DNA of 64,000 nucleotides from Actinomadura sp. NAK00032 (GCF_013364275.1 NZ_CP054932.1:8432001-8496000), one strand, 5' to 3'. Positions 26,507-35,867 are shown, numbered from the stretch's first letter. A program made the numbers and translations. Notes: generated by a model not told the origin, from the letters alone.

Positions 26507-27466
26507 TCACCTCCGGGTCTCGGTCATGGCCAGGTAGGCCGATTCGAGCGCGCTGCCCGCCGGGGCGAGCCCGCTGACGGGCACCCCGGCCCCGACCAGC
26601 CCGGCCAGCAGCGCCGCCGCCTCGGCCTCGGTGAGCGGGCCGACCTCGGCGCCGCCCGGCAGTTCGGCGGGCTGGAGCGCCGGCAGCCCCTCGGGCGGGT
26701 CGTCCAGGGCCGCCACCAGCCGCCCGCGGTGGAGCGAGCGGACACGCCACCGGACGCGGGACGACGACGTCCCGGCGAGCTCCGCCATCGTGTGCTCGCC
26801 GACCGTCCGGCCGTGGTCGACCAGGACGACCCGGTCGGCGATCTCCTCCAGCTCGCTGAGGATGTGGCTGGACACCAGCACCGCGACGCCCTCCGCCGCC
26901 AGCGACCGCAGCAGGTCGCGCAGCTCGACGCGCGAGCGCGGGTCGAGGCCGGAGGCGGGCTCGTCCAGCAGCAGGACGCGCGGGCGGTGCACGAGGGCGC
27001 GCGCCATCCCGAGCCGCTGCTTCTGCCCGCGCGAGAGGGCGTGCACCGGCCGCCCGACATGGTCGTCCAGGTGGACGAGGGTGAGCAGCGCCGTGACCCG
27101 GCACTGCCGCTCCGCCTTCGGCAGCCCGTAGGCGTCGGCGAAGAACGCCAGGTACTCGTCGACCGTGAGCTGGTCGTACACGCCGAAGACGTCCGGCATC
27201 CAGCCGAGCGCGTCGCGCGCCTGCGCGGGGCCGGCCAGCGCGTCGTGCCCCGCGATCCGCACCGTGCCCGAGTCGGGTGCGAGGAGCGTCGCGAGGATCA
27301 GCAGCAGCGTCGTCTTGCCCGCGCCGTTGGCGCCGACGAGCGCCGTGACCTGCCCGTACGGGACGGTGATGTCGAGCCCGCGGAGCGCCTCCACCGACCC
27401 GAACCGCCGCGTGACCCCGTGCGCCTCGACTCCGAGGCCACCACCGGGGCCGCCGTCTTCCCCCAC
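26507..27466 (-). CDS. ABC transporter ATP-binding protein
   Basis: A 319-residue ATPase for the adjacent permease. Walker A GANGAGKTT (45-53), signature LSRGQKQRLGMARAL, and Walker B VLLLDEPASGLDPRS are intact. A C-terminal 90-residue extension (PAELPGGAEVGPLTEAEAAALLAGL) is of the sort seen in CcmA-type ATPases. GTG 27466 has GGAGGTG close upstream. The pair is likely an exporter; no cargo gene is adjacent. Confidence 0.9.
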   Translation of the reverse strand: MGEDGGPGGGLGVEAHGVTRRFGSVEALRGLDITVPYGQVTALVGANGAGKTTLLLILATLLAPDSGTVRIAGHDALAGPAQARDALGWMPDVFGVYDQLTVDEYLAFFADAYGLPKAERQCRVTALLTLVHLDDHVGRPVHALSRGQKQRLGMARALVHRPRVLLLDEPASGLDPRSRVELRDLLRSLAAEGVAVLVSSHILSELEEIADRVVLVDHGRTVGEHTMAELAGTSSSRVRWRVRSLHRGRLVAALDDPPEGLPALQPAELPGGAEVGPLTEAEAAALLAGLVGAGVPVSGLAPAGSALESAYLAMTETRR

Positions 27467-27564
27467 CCGCCACCTCCGCCGCCACCGGGCCGGTCCGATC
27501 TCGCTTGGACGCGGCCCGGAATCAGCGGGTTCCGGCGGCTTGCGGCGGGTCTACTCGACCGGGC

Positions 27565-29409
27565 CTACTCGACGGTGACGGACTTGGCGAGGTTGCGGGG
27601 CTGGTCGACGTCGTGTCCCTTTGCGGTGGCCAGCTCGCAGGCGAAGACCTGCAGCGGCACGGTCGTGACCAGCGGCTGCAGCAGCGTCGGGACGGCCGGG
27701 ACGCGGATCAGCGTGTCCGCGTACGGCTCCACCGACTCGTCGCCCTCCTCGGCGATGACGATCGTCCGGGCGCCCCGGGCGCGGATCTCCTGGATGTTCG
27801 ACACGATCTTGTCGTGCAGGACGTCCCGCGCGCGCGGCGGCACCACGACCACCACCGGCAGGTTCTCCTCGATCAGGGCGATCGGGCCGTGCTTCAGCTC
27901 GCCGGCGGCGAAGCCCTCGGCGTGCATGTAGGCGAGTTCCTTGAGCTTCAGCGCGCCCTCCAGCGCGACGGGGAAGCCGACGTGGCGGCCGAGGAACAGC
28001 ACGCAGTGCTCGCCCGACAGCGACCGGGCCAGCTCGCGGACCGGCTCCATGGTCTCCAGGACCTTGTCGACCTTCTCCGGCATCCGCTCCAGGAGCTGCA
28101 CCATGGCGAACACCTCGTCGCCCCACTTGGTGCCCCGCACCTGCGCGAGGTACAGCGCGATGAGGTACACGGCGACGAGCTGGGTGAGGAACGCCTTGGT
28201 GGACGCGACCGCGATCTCCGGCCCGGCGTGCGTGTAGAGGACGCCGTCGCACTCGCGCGGCAGCGTGGAGCCGTTGACGTTGCAGATGCCGAGCAGCTTG
28301 GCCTTCTGCTCGCGGGCGTGCCGGACGGCCATCAGCGCGTCCATCGTCTCGCCCGACTGGGAGATCGCGATGACCAGCGTCGTCGGCGACAGGATCGGGT
28401 CCCGGTAGCGGAACTCGCTGGCCAGCTCCACCTCGCAGGGCAGCCCGGCCCAGTGCTCGATGGCGTACTTGGCGATCAGGCCCGCGTGGTAGGACGTCCC
28501 GCACGCGACGATGATGATCTTGTCGACCTCGCGCAGCTCCCGGTCGGTGATGCGCATCTCGTCCAGGTGCAGCCGCCCGTCGGAGCCGATCCGGCCGAGC
28601 AGCGTGTCGGCGACGGCGCGCGGCTGCTCGGCGATCTCCTTGAGCATGAAGTAGTCATAGCCGCCTTTTTCCGCGGCCGACACGTCCCAGTCGACGTGGT
28701 AGTCCTTGGTCTCGGCGGGCCGGCCCTCGAAGTCGGTGACGGTGACGCCGTCGGCGCGCAGCTCGACGATCTGGTCCTGGCCCAGCTCGATCGCGTCGCG
28801 GGTGTGCGCGATGAACGCCGCGACGTCGCTGGCGAGGAAGTTCTCCCCGTCGCCGACGCCGACGACCAGCGGCGAGTTGCGGCGCGCCCCGACGACCAGG
28901 TCAGGGTTGCCGGTGTGCACGGCGACCAGCGTGAACGCGCCCTCCAGCCGGCTGCAGACGCGCCGCATGGCGTCGGCGAGGCCGCCGCCGGACTTCAGCT
29001 CGTCCTCCAGCAGGTGCGCGACGGCCTCGGTGTCGGTGTCGGACGCCAGGCCGTGCCCGCCCTCCTCCAGCTCGGCGCGCAGCGCGGCGAAGTTCTCGAT
29101 GATCCCGTTGTGGATGACGGCGACCGAGCCGGTGCAGTCCACGTGCGGGTGGGCGTTCCGGTCGTTCGGCGGCCCGTGCGTCGCCCACCGGGTGTGCCCC
29201 ATGCCCAGCGTCCCCGCGGGCGGCGGCTCCTCCTCCAGGGCGGCCCGGAGGTTCCCGAGCTTGCCCGCCCGCTTCGCCGTCGCCAGCTTCCCGTCGGCCA
29301 GCACGGCCACCCCGGCCGAGTCGTAGCCGCGGTACTCCAGCCGAGCCAGGCCCTCGACGACGACGTCGAGCGCCGGCCGGCCCCCTACGTACCCCACGAT
29401 TCCGCACAT
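27565..29409 (-). CDS. glmS: Glutamine--fructose-6-phosphate aminotransferase (isomerizing)
   Basis: Makes glucosamine 6-phosphate from fructose 6-phosphate and glutamine, the entry to UDP-GlcNAc. The 614 residues are full length. Cys2 in MCGIVGYVGG is the glutaminase nucleophile, with LEYRGYDSAG and GHTRWATHG nearby. Two SIS domains follow (ACGTSYHAG; GFAAGELKHGP), and the C terminus is LAKSVTVE. No ribozyme-like leader is evident in the 122 bases upstream. glmM lies 13 kb away in the window, so the pathway genes are close but not an operon. Confidence 0.97.
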   Translation of the reverse strand: MCGIVGYVGGRPALDVVVEGLARLEYRGYDSAGVAVLADGKLATAKRAGKLGNLRAALEEEPPPAGTLGMGHTRWATHGPPNDRNAHPHVDCTGSVAVIHNGIIENFAALRAELEEGGHGLASDTDTEAVAHLLEDELKSGGGLADAMRRVCSRLEGAFTLVAVHTGNPDLVVGARRNSPLVVGVGDGENFLASDVAAFIAHTRDAIELGQDQIVELRADGVTVTDFEGRPAETKDYHVDWDVSAAEKGGYDYFMLKEIAEQPRAVADTLLGRIGSDGRLHLDEMRITDRELREVDKIIIVACGTSYHAGLIAKYAIEHWAGLPCEVELASEFRYRDPILSPTTLVIAISQSGETMDALMAVRHAREQKAKLLGICNVNGSTLPRECDGVLYTHAGPEIAVASTKAFLTQLVAVYLIALYLAQVRGTKWGDEVFAMVQLLERMPEKVDKVLETMEPVRELARSLSGEHCVLFLGRHVGFPVALEGALKLKELAYMHAEGFAAGELKHGPIALIEENLPVVVVVPPRARDVLHDKIVSNIQEIRARGARTIVIAEEGDESVEPYADTLIRVPAVPTLLQPLVTTVPLQVFACELATAKGHDVDQPRNLAKSVTVE

Positions 29410-29519
29410 GGCGGCAACTCTATTCGGTGTCCTGCCAGGGACCTACCCGCGGACGGCGCGGGCCGCTCCGCTAACGTGAACCGCCGGTGAAAACCCGGTG
29501 ACCGGCTGACCGGCCCGGT

Positions 29520-29525
29520 TAATGT
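29520..29525 (+). promoter_or_regulatory. -10 box for a leaderless coaA transcript
   Basis: TAATGT is followed by six bases and the ATG at 29532, the spacing typical of leaderless mRNAs. No Shine-Dalgarno sequence precedes the gene. Confidence 0.5.
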
Positions 29526-29531
29526 TCAGCC

Positions 29532-30473
29532 ATGACGAGCGGATGGGACAGCGTGCCGAGCCCCTACGTGGAACTCTCCCGCGACGCCTGGCGCGGCCTG
29601 CGCGAGAGCACCCCGCTGCCGCTCACGCCCGGTGAGCTGGACGCCCTGCGCGGCCTGAAGGACCCGATCGACATCACCGAGGTCGAAGAGGTCTACCTGC
29701 CGCTGTCCCGGCTGCTCAACCTGTTCTTCCTCGGCGACTGGCGGCTGCGCGACACCGTCAGCGGGTTCCTCGGCGGCGAGGTGCCGCCGACCCCGTTCAT
29801 CATCGGCGTGGCGGGCAGCGTCGCGGTCGGCAAGTCGACGACGTCCCGGCTGCTGCGCACGCTGCTGGCCCGCTGGCCGGAGCACCCGACCGTGGAGCTG
29901 GTGACGACCGACAGCTTCCTGCACCCGAACGCCGTGCTGTCCGAGCGCGGGATCATGGACCGCAAGGGGTTCCCCGAGTCCTACGACCGGCGGGCGCTCG
30001 TCCGGTTCGTCTCGGAGATCAAGGCGGGCGCGGCCGAGGTGACGATCCCGGTGTACTCGCACCTGGAGTACGACATCGTGCCGGACGCGCGGCAGACCGT
30101 CCGGCGGCCCGACATCCTGATCGTCGAGGGGCTGAACGTGCTGCAGCCGGCGCCGCCCGGCACCCTCGGCGTGTCCGACTTCTTCGATTTCTCCATCTAT
30201 GTGGACGCGCGGGTCGAGGACATCCGGCAGTGGTACATCGACCGGCTGTTCGCGCTGCGCCGCACCGCCTTCACCGACCCGCGCTCCTACTTTCACAAGT
30301 ACGCGCACGAACTGGACGAGGACGAGACCGCCGCGTTCGCGCAGCGCGTGTGGCGGGACGTCAACGAGATCAACCTCGTCTCCAACATCCTGCCGACACG
30401 CGCGCGCGCCACGCTCGTCCTGCACAAGGACCGCGACCACGCCGTCCAGCGCGTCCGCCTGCGCCGCATCTGA
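29532..30473 (+). CDS. coaA: Type I pantothenate kinase
   Basis: Phosphorylates pantothenate, the first step of coenzyme A synthesis. The 313 residues match the prokaryotic type I family. Walker A GSVAVGKSTT starts at 95. Then come TTDSFLHPNAVL, KGFPESYDRRALV, the CoA-sensing region and HLEYDIVPDA. The C terminus ends in LVLHKDRDHAVQRVRLRRI. The N terminus SPYVELSRDAWRGLR is typical. It is divergent from glmS and convergent with the PhoX-like gene. Confidence 0.96.
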   Translation: MTSGWDSVPSPYVELSRDAWRGLRESTPLPLTPGELDALRGLKDPIDITEVEEVYLPLSRLLNLFFLGDWRLRDTVSGFLGGEVPPTPFIIGVAGSVAVGKSTTSRLLRTLLARWPEHPTVELVTTDSFLHPNAVLSERGIMDRKGFPESYDRRALVRFVSEIKAGAAEVTIPVYSHLEYDIVPDARQTVRRPDILIVEGLNVLQPAPPGTLGVSDFFDFSIYVDARVEDIRQWYIDRLFALRRTAFTDPRSYFHKYAHELDEDETAAFAQRVWRDVNEINLVSNILPTRARATLVLHKDRDHAVQRVRLRRI

Positions 30474-30494
30474 GCGGCCCCAGCCGACCGGCCG

Positions 30495-31859
30495 TTAGCG
30501 CCAGGGGCCGGTGACGGCGAACGTCGTGCCCGGCGTGTAGACGTTGACGAACATGGTCCGCCCGTCCGGGGAGAACGTGACCCCGGCGAACTCGCCCCAT
30601 TCGGGCTCGTCCTCGGTGCCGATGTTCTGCCGGTTGCGGGCCATCGCGTAGACCTTCCGGCGGCGGGACACGCCGAACACGTGCTGCGCGCCGTTGCCGT
30701 CCTCGCACACCATCAGCCCGCCCTGCGGCGCCAGGCAGATGTTGTCGGGCGACTCGCCGGGCTTCCGCACGTCGGTGCCGGGCCCGAACACGATCACCAG
30801 GGTGAGCCGCCGGTGGCGCGGCTCGTACGACCACACCTGCCCGAAGTGGTCGGCGCGGGACCCGTCCGCCGTCTTGGCGAAGCTCGACACGAAGTAGACG
30901 CGGTCGCCGCCCCAGTAGCAGCCCTCCAGCTTCTGCGCGTGGGTGATGCCGCCGGACCCGAAGTCCTGGAAGCGGATCGGCGTCTCCTTCGCCGGCGGGT
31001 CGGGCACCTTCTTCCACTCGACGTGCTCGAACACGGTGCCGGGTTCCTGCACGACCGACAGGTCCGGGACGTCGGGGACGTGCAGCGCCTCAAGCCGTCC
31101 GCCGGCCCGCAGGCTGCCGAACCCGCCGCGCGCCTCCTTCGGCAGGAACCGGTAGAAGAGCCCGAACGGCTTCTCGAACGCGTCCTCGGTCTCGTAGACG
31201 GTGCCGTCGCGCGGGTCGACGGCGATCGCCTCGTGCTGGAAGCGCCCCATCGCGGTCAGCGGCTCGGGGACGGTCCGGCCCTGCCGGTACGGGTCGACCT
31301 CGAAGATGAACCCGTGGTCCTTGGTGTAGCCGTTGGTACCGGCCTTGTCCTCGGTCTCCTCGCAGGTCAGCCAGGTGTGCCACGGGGTCGGGCCGCCCGC
31401 GCAGTTGACGGCCGTCCCGGCGACGGCGACGCGCTCGGTGCGCACCCGCCCGCCGCCGTCGATCTCCAGCGCGGTGCAGCCGCCGAGGCCCTCGGGGTCG
31501 TAGGTGACGCCCTCGACCGGCGGCACCCGGTGCTCGGCGTCCGGCCGGTTCTCGTGGTTGCGGACGAGCCACGTCCGGCCGCGTCCGGGGAAGGCGGCCA
31601 TGCCGTCGCAGTGGCTCGGCACCGCGCCCTCGCCCGAGCGCAGCGGCTCGCCCTCCCGCGACAGGACGGTGTACCGGAACCCGCGCGGCAGGTCGAGCAG
31701 GCCCTCCGGATCGGGCACGAGCGGCCCGTAGCCGTCGTGGCGGCCGGCGGGCGCGGCGGCGGCGCCCCCGGCGAACAACTGCTCCACGGCACCGGTGAAG
31801 GCGATCCCCGCCCCCACCGCGCCCGTCCCCGCCAGGAGCCGGCGGCGCGTGACTGACAT
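30495..31859 (-). CDS. PhoX-family (DUF839) Tat-exported protein
   Basis: A 454-residue protein exported by the Tat pathway: SVTRRRLLAGTGAVGAG is a twin-arginine signal, followed by an Ala-rich cleavage region. The mature part shows DUF839/PhoX features: WLVRNHENRP near 95, GGCTALEIDG, NCAGGPTPWHTWLTCEE, and DNICLAPQGGLMVCEDG near 370. PhoX enzymes are calcium/iron phosphatases, but many actinobacterial members are uncharacterised, so phosphatase activity is inferred. It is a single gene with a 190-base upstream region and no recognised Pho box. Confidence 0.85.
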   Translation of the reverse strand: MSVTRRRLLAGTGAVGAGIAFTGAVEQLFAGGAAAAPAGRHDGYGPLVPDPEGLLDLPRGFRYTVLSREGEPLRSGEGAVPSHCDGMAAFPGRGRTWLVRNHENRPDAEHRVPPVEGVTYDPEGLGGCTALEIDGGGRVRTERVAVAGTAVNCAGGPTPWHTWLTCEETEDKAGTNGYTKDHGFIFEVDPYRQGRTVPEPLTAMGRFQHEAIAVDPRDGTVYETEDAFEKPFGLFYRFLPKEARGGFGSLRAGGRLEALHVPDVPDLSVVQEPGTVFEHVEWKKVPDPPAKETPIRFQDFGSGGITHAQKLEGCYWGGDRVYFVSSFAKTADGSRADHFGQVWSYEPRHRRLTLVIVFGPGTDVRKPGESPDNICLAPQGGLMVCEDGNGAQHVFGVSRRRKVYAMARNRQNIGTEDEPEWGEFAGVTFSPDGRTMFVNVYTPGTTFAVTGPWR

Positions 31860-32049
31860 GGGTGCACACTCCCTGATCTGGAACGATCGAAAACCCTCCA
31901 GGCCGTTGTAACACGCGTCACACCCGACGGATATGGCACACCTCGACAGGGCGTGTCAGGCGGCCGGACGGTGCGCGGACCCGCCGAACCGGGACGCGCG
32001 CCGCCGCGTCTGATGATCAAATGTCCGCCGAAGTCGTGAGACTGGAGCC

Positions 32050-34269
32050 ATGACCGATACTCCCCGCATCGAGGACGCCGCCGAGAGCGACCTCCCCCGC
32101 CTGCTCGTCGAACCGCCGTGGACCCGCCGGACGCCTCGGAGCGCGGAGCCGGTCGTCCTCAAAGGGCTGAAGCGCCCCAAGACGCCGACCGCCGAGTCCT
32201 GGCCGCCCGGGCTGCGCGAGGAGTGGCTGAAGGCGGCGGACGGCTTCCAGAAGGCCTACGAGCCGCTCCCGGGCGACACCGACTGGGCGGCGGTGGCCGA
32301 GCACTACCGCAGCGGCGCCGCGCTGGAGGACCCGCGCGGCGGGACCCGGGGCCGCAGGTACTACCGGCTGGTCATGGACGGTCCCGCCGACCTCGCGGAC
32401 GAACTCCTCGCCGACGAGCGCTACCACGGCGACTGGGCCGGCTGGGCGTACCGGGTCCCGCTCCGCCACTTCGCCGCCCGGCGCGGCCTCGCCGCCCACC
32501 GGCTGATCCTGCACGCCGCCAAGAAGCACGGCTCCTGCGTGGAGGCCCTCGTCCCGTTCGTGGACGACGCCACCGCGCAACTGGTGATCAACGAGCTCGG
32601 CGAGCGCGACGAGTCCGCGCGGCTCTGGTTCACCTGGCACGGCCCGGCCGCGGCCCCGTTCGTCGTCCCGGAGGCGCTGCGCAAGCCCGGCCCCAAGCGC
32701 ACGAAGGCCGAGCAGGGCCTCGCGCTGATCGCGCGGGAGCACGGCGCCGGCCGCGTCCTGGAGGCGGCGCGGTCCTACGGCGAGGAGGCCGCCGCGGCGA
32801 TCGCGGCGCTCGGCGTGGACCCGCTCGACCAGTACCCCGCCGACCTGCCGGAATGGGACGAGGAGCAGGTCCGCGAGCAGCTCCCGCGGCTGCTGCTGCG
32901 CGGCCGGGAGCGGGCGCTGCCGGTCGCGGCCGTCCGGCATTTCGTGACGATGCTGCTGATCTCCACGCCGAAGGACCCGTACCCGGGCTGCGAGCAGGTC
33001 ATCGAGATCTGCGACCCCGGCTCCCTCGCCGAGTTCGCCTGGGCGCTCTACACGGCCGACCGCAGCGGCGGGGTGTGGGCCGCGCCCGGCGTCCAGTACG
33101 CGCTGCGGCGGCTCGGCGACGCCGGGACGGCCGCGCGGCTGGCCGCCCGGATGGCCCGCTGGGACAACTACTACACCTGGACGTTCAAGGGCTTCTCGGC
33201 GCTCGACGTGCTGATGGAGATCGACGCGCCCGACGACGACAAGCTCCGCCACCTCGACCGCATCTCCCGGCGCGGCGCCGACGCCAAGCACCTGGGTCCG
33301 CGGGCGCAGGGCCGGCTGAACGCCGCCGCCCGCGAGCGCGGGCTGGCGCCCGAGCAGCTCGCGGACCGGCTCGTCCCCGACCTCGGCCTGGACGCGGACG
33401 GCTCGCTGGTCCTGGACTACGGCCGGCGCCGGTTCCGCGTCGGGTTCGACGAGCAGCTCAAGCCGTTCGTGACCGACGAGGACGGCAAGCCGCGCAAGAC
33501 GCTGCCGAAGCCGGGCGCCAAGGACGACGAGACGCTCGCCCCGGCCGCCCACGCGCGGTTCTCCGAGCTGAAGAAGGAGGCCCGCGCGACGGCCGCCGAC
33601 CAGATCAGGCGGCTGGAGGCGGCGATGGTGGCCGGACGGTCCTGGTCGGCCGAGGAGTTCGGCTCCTTCCTCGCCGGGCATCCGCTGCTGCGGCACATCG
33701 TCCGGCGGCTGGTGTGGTCGGCGGACGAGGCCGCGTTCCGGGTCGCCGAGGACGGCACGCTCGCCGACGTCCACGACGACGCGTTCGGCCTGCCGGCGGA
33801 CGCCCGCGTGACGCTCCCGCATCCCGTGCCGCTCGGGGAGAAGGCCGTCGCGGCGTGGGCGGAGGTCTTCGCCGACTACGAGATCCTGCAGCCGTTCCCG
33901 CAGCTCGGGCGTCCCGTCCACACCCTTGTGGACGACGAGCGCACCTCAAGCCGCCTGACCCGCTTCGAGGGCGGCACCGCCCATTTCGGCAGGTTCATCG
34001 ACATGACGTCCCGCGGCTGGAAGCTGGGCGAGAAGGAGACCGGCGGGTTCCGCCGCCAGGTGAACCTCATGACGCCCGAAGGCCCGCACGTCATGGTCGC
34101 GTTCGAGCCGGGCATCCGCGTCATCGCCCCCGAGGAGTACGCCGAGCAGACGATCGAGCGGGTCATGCTCATGACGGGCCCCTACTCCGGGAAGCAGCTC
34201 CCGTTCGGCGACCTCGACCCGGTCACCGTGTCGGAGGCGCTCGCCGAACTGACCCGCCTCACCGGCTGA
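32050..34269 (+). CDS. DUF4132 domain-containing protein
   Basis: A 739-residue soluble protein of unknown function. The N-terminal two thirds are alpha-helical and repeat-like (Ala/Leu/Arg-rich). The C-terminal third from about 500 carries the DUF4132 block: AKKEARA-type helices, EILQPFPQLGRPVHTL, FEGGTAHFGRFIDMTSRGWKLG, then FRRQVNLMTPEGPHVMVAFE. DUF4132 also occurs in E. coli MolR/YehI proteins, whose roles are unclear. ATG 32050 has CTGGAGCC upstream. It is monocistronic and closed by a perfect hairpin. Confidence 0.82.
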   Translation: MTDTPRIEDAAESDLPRLLVEPPWTRRTPRSAEPVVLKGLKRPKTPTAESWPPGLREEWLKAADGFQKAYEPLPGDTDWAAVAEHYRSGAALEDPRGGTRGRRYYRLVMDGPADLADELLADERYHGDWAGWAYRVPLRHFAARRGLAAHRLILHAAKKHGSCVEALVPFVDDATAQLVINELGERDESARLWFTWHGPAAAPFVVPEALRKPGPKRTKAEQGLALIAREHGAGRVLEAARSYGEEAAAAIAALGVDPLDQYPADLPEWDEEQVREQLPRLLLRGRERALPVAAVRHFVTMLLISTPKDPYPGCEQVIEICDPGSLAEFAWALYTADRSGGVWAAPGVQYALRRLGDAGTAARLAARMARWDNYYTWTFKGFSALDVLMEIDAPDDDKLRHLDRISRRGADAKHLGPRAQGRLNAAARERGLAPEQLADRLVPDLGLDADGSLVLDYGRRRFRVGFDEQLKPFVTDEDGKPRKTLPKPGAKDDETLAPAAHARFSELKKEARATAADQIRRLEAAMVAGRSWSAEEFGSFLAGHPLLRHIVRRLVWSADEAAFRVAEDGTLADVHDDAFGLPADARVTLPHPVPLGEKAVAAWAEVFADYEILQPFPQLGRPVHTLVDDERTSSRLTRFEGGTAHFGRFIDMTSRGWKLGEKETGGFRRQVNLMTPEGPHVMVAFEPGIRVIAPEEYAEQTIERVMLMTGPYSGKQLPFGDLDPVTVSEALAELTRLTG

Positions 34270-34282
34270 CCCGCCGACCGGC

Positions 34283-34312
34283 CCTTCCGTCCACCGATCG
34301 GTGGACGGAAGG
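34283..34312 (+). terminator. Perfect 30-bp palindrome after the DUF4132 gene
   Basis: Two 15-base arms starting CCTTCCGTCC are exactly complementary and centred on CGATCG with no spacer. It lies 13 bases past the stop and 53 before the MMPL remnant. A terminator is likely, since other terminators here share CCGTCC-type arms; a repressor operator for the lost MMPL gene is the alternative. Confidence 0.6.
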
Positions 34313-34365
34313 TTCAACCGGTCGAGGCTCATGCGGGAAGGGGCGCGGAAACCAGGCTTTTGCGC

Positions 34366-34685
34366 ATGACGAACCTCCCTGTGCGCATGGCCCGGTGGAG
34401 CGCCGGGCACCCGTGGCGCGGCATCGCGGCCTGGTTCCTGTTCGTGGGCCTGCTGACCGCGGTGTTCCAGGGGACGTGGGCGGAGGGCCTGCTCGGCTTC
34501 ACCTCCACCGGCTCGATCGGCTCCCGCGCCCCGCTGCTGCTGCGCTGCTGGACGCCGCCGTCATCCGCATCATGGTGCTGCCCTCGCTGATGCTGCTGCT
34601 CGGCGACCGCTGCTGGTGGCCCGCGCGGGGCGTGCGGCAGGCCCGGGACGGCGGCGCCGAGCAGATTCCGCAGGCCATAGGCTGA
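34366..34685 (+). pseudogene. Remnant of an MMPL-family transporter
   Basis: Three pieces of an MMPL exporter (normally about 700 residues) survive in 320 bases. The start MTNLPVRMARWSAGHPWRGI is a typical MMPL N terminus. It runs into VFQGTWAEGLLGFTSTGSIG, which resembles an internal membrane segment of the second half. After a frame change near the CTGCTGCTG run (about 34535-34550) comes LLDAAVIRIMVLPSLMLLLG, the family's C-terminal helix, ending in WWPARGV. At least two internal deletions and a frameshift are needed to explain this. The kinase gene starts five bases after its stop. Confidence 0.78.
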
Positions 34686-34690
34686 CCGGC

Positions 34691-35866
34691 ATGCCGACGC
34701 CGCAGCCCGCCGAACGCCCCCAGGTGCGGGCGCTCCGCCGCTGGTACGTCGCCGCCTGGGTGCTCCTCGGGCTGGTCCCGCCCGGCATCGCCGTGTGGGA
34801 CCAGCCCGAGGGGACGCGGTCCACGACGCTGGCGCTGCTGTCGGTGCTCGCCCTCTGCTACCCCGTCACCGGGAACGTTCCCGGCGACCCCCTGCTCCGC
34901 CGGACCGCGTTCCTGAGCGTCCTCGCCGCCGGGATCGGCGCCGTCTCCTACCAGCTGGGCGGCGCCGCGTCCCTGCTCATCGTGTCGCTGCCGCACTTCT
35001 GGATCTTCGCGGGGAGCCCGCGGCGCGCGGTCGTGCTCAGCGGCGGCGCCACCGCGGCCGCGGTGACGGGCGACGCCGTCCGGTCCGCCCCCGACGGGCC
35101 GCTGGTCACCGGCAACGTGGTCGCCGTGCTCATCGGGTACGCGGCGAGCGTCCTGTTCGGGCTGTGGATGCACCGGGTCGTCGGGCGGCACGACGAGCGC
35201 GCCCGCGTCCTCGCCGCCGAACTCGCCGACGCCGAGCGGCGGCTCGCCGAGGCGCAGCGCCGGCAGGGCGCCGCCGACGAGCGCGAGCGCCTCGCCCGGG
35301 AGATCCACGACACGCTCGCGCAGGGGCTGGCGTCCATCGTCGTGCTGGCGGAGGCGGCGCGCGACGGCCTCGGCACCGACCCGGCCACGAGCGCCCGGCA
35401 GCTCGTCTCCATCGAGCGGACCGCGCGGGAGAACCTCGCCGAGGCCCGCGTCCTGGTCGGGGCGGGGGCGCGGGGCGAGGTGGCCCCCGCGTCCATCGCC
35501 CGGACGCTGCGCCGCACCCTCGACCGGTTCGCCGAGGACACCGGGCTCGCCGTCGACGCCGACCTCCCGGAGGTCGACTGCGACCAGACGACCCGGATCG
35601 CGCTGCTGCGCTGCACCCAGGAGTCGCTCGCCAACGTCCGCAAGCACGCCGCCGCGTCCGCGGTCGGGGTCGTCCTGGAACGGCACCCGCACGGCGTCGA
35701 ACTGGAGATCACCGACGACGGGCGCGGGTTCGCGGTCGGCGCGGCCCGGGGGTTCGGCCTGGACGGCATGCGCCGCCGGCTCGCCGAACTCGGCGGCGAG
35801 CTCACCGTGACCAGCTCACCCGGCGACGGCACCCGCGTCTTCGCCATGATCCCCCTGAAGGCATGA
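34691..35866 (+). CDS. Sensor histidine kinase (HisKA_3 / NarL-partner type)
   Basis: A 391-residue membrane kinase. About five hydrophobic segments lie between 18 and 160. Then come a coiled-coil linker, the HisKA_3 dimerisation motif with His206 (REIHDTLAQGLASIV), and an HATPase domain (QESLANVRKHA, DDGRGF, GFGLDGMRRR). No extracellular sensor domain is evident, so it probably senses the membrane. The ATG at 34691 lacks a strong ribosome-binding site and may be coupled to the preceding remnant. The response regulator starts two bases after its stop. Confidence 0.93.
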   Translation: MPTPQPAERPQVRALRRWYVAAWVLLGLVPPGIAVWDQPEGTRSTTLALLSVLALCYPVTGNVPGDPLLRRTAFLSVLAAGIGAVSYQLGGAASLLIVSLPHFWIFAGSPRRAVVLSGGATAAAVTGDAVRSAPDGPLVTGNVVAVLIGYAASVLFGLWMHRVVGRHDERARVLAAELADAERRLAEAQRRQGAADERERLAREIHDTLAQGLASIVVLAEAARDGLGTDPATSARQLVSIERTARENLAEARVLVGAGARGEVAPASIARTLRRTLDRFAEDTGLAVDADLPEVDCDQTTRIALLRCTQESLANVRKHAAASAVGVVLERHPHGVELEITDDGRGFAVGAARGFGLDGMRRRLAELGGELTVTSSPGDGTRVFAMIPLKA

Positions 35867-35867
35867 C

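Noticed and set aside
27410..27564. A glmS ribozyme or other riboswitch around glmS
   Set aside because: The region is downstream of glmS, and its real 5' side (29410-29531) has only 122 bases with no ribozyme core; such ribozymes are mainly in Firmicutes.
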